Source: Ascarosepion bandense (lineage: Eukaryota; Mollusca; Cephalopoda; Sepiida; Sepiidae). From it: a stretch of 64,000 nucleotides of DNA. Numbering within the stretch: the first letter of the stretch is position 1; every line of letters starts with the position of its first letter. Positions 62,672-64,000 of the stretch are shown in pieces. A program made the translations under genes and the position numbers. The stretch is from contig JBBBDQ010001275.1 of NCBI GenBank assembly GCA_037127315.1, forward strand, positions 893,501 to 957,500, read 5' to 3'. The notes under the pieces were generated by a model. That model saw only the letters and a list, made by a program, of their open reading frames with translations, had not been told where the DNA came from and searched no databases.

Positions 62672-63275
62672 AGTTGCATTTAATGCTAGGAGGGTCGGGT
62701 CTCTGTGTCTGGCCAGAAAGTTTTTCTCCTCAGAATTCATCTTGCACATTTATAAGTCTATCATTTGTCCATAAATATTGTTGCCATATCTCATCAGTTG
62801 CTCCTGCTATTCATCTTGAAGTTCTCGACAAAATCCAGAAAAGGAGCTGTAATGCAATTGGTTCTACCTGACAACCAGACTTCCATCACTTTCTCACTGA
62901 CATGGCTTCTCTCTGTCTTTTCTACAAATATTTTCATGGGAACTGATATAACAAGCTTTTTCCTCTGGTGACCCAACCATGTGAATTCAAGTGTGCTACT
63001 ATACTGGCATTTAGGTCCCACCCTTTTACTGTTAAAATAGTTAAATGTAACTGCTACTCCAACAGTTTCTTTTTATTTATTTTCCACCTGTGCAACTCAC
63101 TTCCATTTACTTGCTTCCCTGATTGCTACAATCGCCAACAATTTTATGCAATATCAATTGCCATCTTCTTTCTTCTTGAATCTCATTCATCTTTTATCCT
63201 TTGCTCAATACCCAGTCTTTTCTCTCACTGGCAGTCCCACCTTGTGTGGGATGAAGTGATTAAAAAAAAATAAAC
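62672..63275 (+). pseudogene. LINE-A C-terminal half and 3' end
   Basis: Frame-shifted pieces: ARRVGSLCLARKFF-like and FILHIYKSIICP near 62690-62770, AIHLEVLDKIQKRSCNAIGS near 62805, and the C-terminal region near 63030-63140. The 3' UTR ends CTTGTGTGGGATGAAGTG plus ATTAAAAAAAA. Confidence 0.75.
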
Positions 63276-63311
63276 GTATTTATGGGAGTTGGTTGGAAGA
63301 TTAAAGATCAT

Positions 63312-63323
<12 letters not shown>

Positions 63324-63351
<28 letters not shown>
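63324..63351. repeat. CA/AT microsatellite
   Basis: Short CA run then AT units, just before a family-2 SINE. Confidence 0.9.
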
Positions 63352-63384
63352 CATTTACCAATTGAGCTCTTTAGAGGATAACAT

Positions 63385-63600
63385 TTTAAAAACAGCAGCC
63401 ACTTCATCATGAATTGAGTTCTCTCAGCTGCTGGCATGTGTATACACCGAGTATATAACAGACTAAATCCATGCAGCGATAATTTCGGTGCAGAATCTCT
63501 GACTGATGCCAATTCAGTCGAGTTTCAATAACAACTGAATGTCTAGCCACACTGATGTGCTGTGATACAGTAAAACAAGCTTGTCTATGGATGACCATGT

Positions 63601-63602
<2 letters not shown>
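63385..63602 (+). mobile_element. tRNA-like SINE, family 2, diverged
   Basis: CAGCAGCCACTTCATCATGA start; AGAATCTCTGACTGATGCC core; CACTGATGTGCTGTGATACA and GTCTATGGATGACC body end; AT microsatellite at 63605-63646. Confidence 0.7.

Positions 63603-63604
<2 letters not shown>

Positions 63605-63646
<42 letters not shown>
63605..63646. repeat. AT microsatellite
   Basis: About 21 AT units between the SINE and the inverted repeat. Confidence 0.9.
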
Positions 63647-63650
<4 letters not shown>

Positions 63651-63671
63651 TATTCTTCAATTGTAAGTGAG

Positions 63672-63875
63672 TTATTAAGCAACCTAGGTTTCTACTTTGA
63701 GTGGTGTCTTCAGGCTAATTGCAATAACTGATTTTACCGTTTCCCGCTTTTTTTTTTTTTTTAGAATGCTCATATAACATTGATGAAAACATTATTTCTT
63801 GTAATTTTTCAAAAATCAGTTATTGCAATTAGCCTGAAGACACCACTCATAGTAGAAACCTAGGTTGCTTAATAA
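63672..63875. mobile_element. Inverted repeat with 64-bp arms (foldback element)
   Basis: Arms 63672-63735 and 63812-63875 are reverse complements with one mismatch (TTATTAAGCAACCTAGGTTT against AAACCTAGGTTGCTTAATAA). The loop is 76 bp. The flank at 63900 repeats the family-D sequence seen at 24870. Confidence 0.9.
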
Positions 63876-64000
63876 TTAATTTACAAATGAAGAATATTCA
63901 AAAAGTTCTACAATATAATTGTATTGAACATTTTGTCATACAAATGTGTACTGGTCTAATTTTATTGTGACCAAGAACTAAGTAATTAAACAATCAAAAA

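Overview
The window looks like intergenic or intronic DNA from a large, repeat-laden animal genome, most likely a cephalopod mollusc of octopus type. The evidence is AT-rich sequence packed with many tRNA-derived SINE families, non-LTR retrotransposons of the jockey/CR1 group, an RTE-like endonuclease/reverse-transcriptase LINE, Tc1/mariner relics, one Ty3/Gypsy relic and dozens of AT and CA microsatellites. The taxonomic call is an inference from the overall repeat picture; no host gene anchors it. I find no confident host protein-coding gene, no intact tRNA or rRNA gene, no CRISPR array and no bacterial-type operon. Nearly all long open frames are transposon relics or translations of simple repeats.

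Layout. 0-8.4 kb: a SINE-A copy with perfect target-site duplications, a solo-LTR-like element, an RTE-type LINE carrying a tandem triplication and split by another SINE-A, two LINE-A 3' ends back to back (one with a ~150-bp minisatellite), an 'ACTAGC' element, a 286-bp direct repeat and a 26-bp purine minisatellite. 8.4-19.2 kb: LINE-A with a 94-bp minisatellite, a SINE-A rearranged into a long inverted repeat, purine-rich low-complexity DNA, two LINE-A reverse-transcriptase relics (the better one at 15.8-17.2 kb on the minus strand) and a second LINE-A 3' end split by SINE-A. 19.2-28.6 kb: SINE-C copies, a local duplication that supplies a paralogous empty site for the ACTAGC element, a large foldback element and a 321-bp tandem duplication. 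28.6-36.8 kb: degenerate coiled-coil-like coding repeats, LINE-A, and a duplicated fragment ('F') fused to SINE-A in opposite orientations, next to a candidate exon. 36.8-46 kb: RTE-LINE relics, LINE-B relics, a 5S rRNA/tRNA composite SINE, and two DNA transposons abutting head to head. 46-56 kb: another Tc1/mariner relic, ACTAGC, SINE-A, LINE-B with its A-rich tail grown into a minisatellite, and a nested mosaic. 56-64 kb: a decayed Ty3/Gypsy pol with polypurine tract and LTR, two more 5S/tRNA SINEs, a second solo LTR, hairpins and a further LINE-A.

How the parts relate. LINE-A (3' end ending TGATTAAAAA) is the main autonomous element, and several copies carry different minisatellites just inside the 3' end. 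SINE-A (tRNA-like head, 3' hairpin, ACTG-repeat tail) is the main non-autonomous element. At four loci SINE-A is preceded by a 5S rRNA-like module, giving a bipartite RNA polymerase III-type element; this is the most interesting structure here. Several long inverted repeats could form double-stranded RNA if transcribed.

Names such as SINE-A, SINE-C, LINE-A, LINE-B, ACTAGC and F are working labels for this window only. All similarities were judged by eye, so boundaries are usually good to within 10-30 bp.
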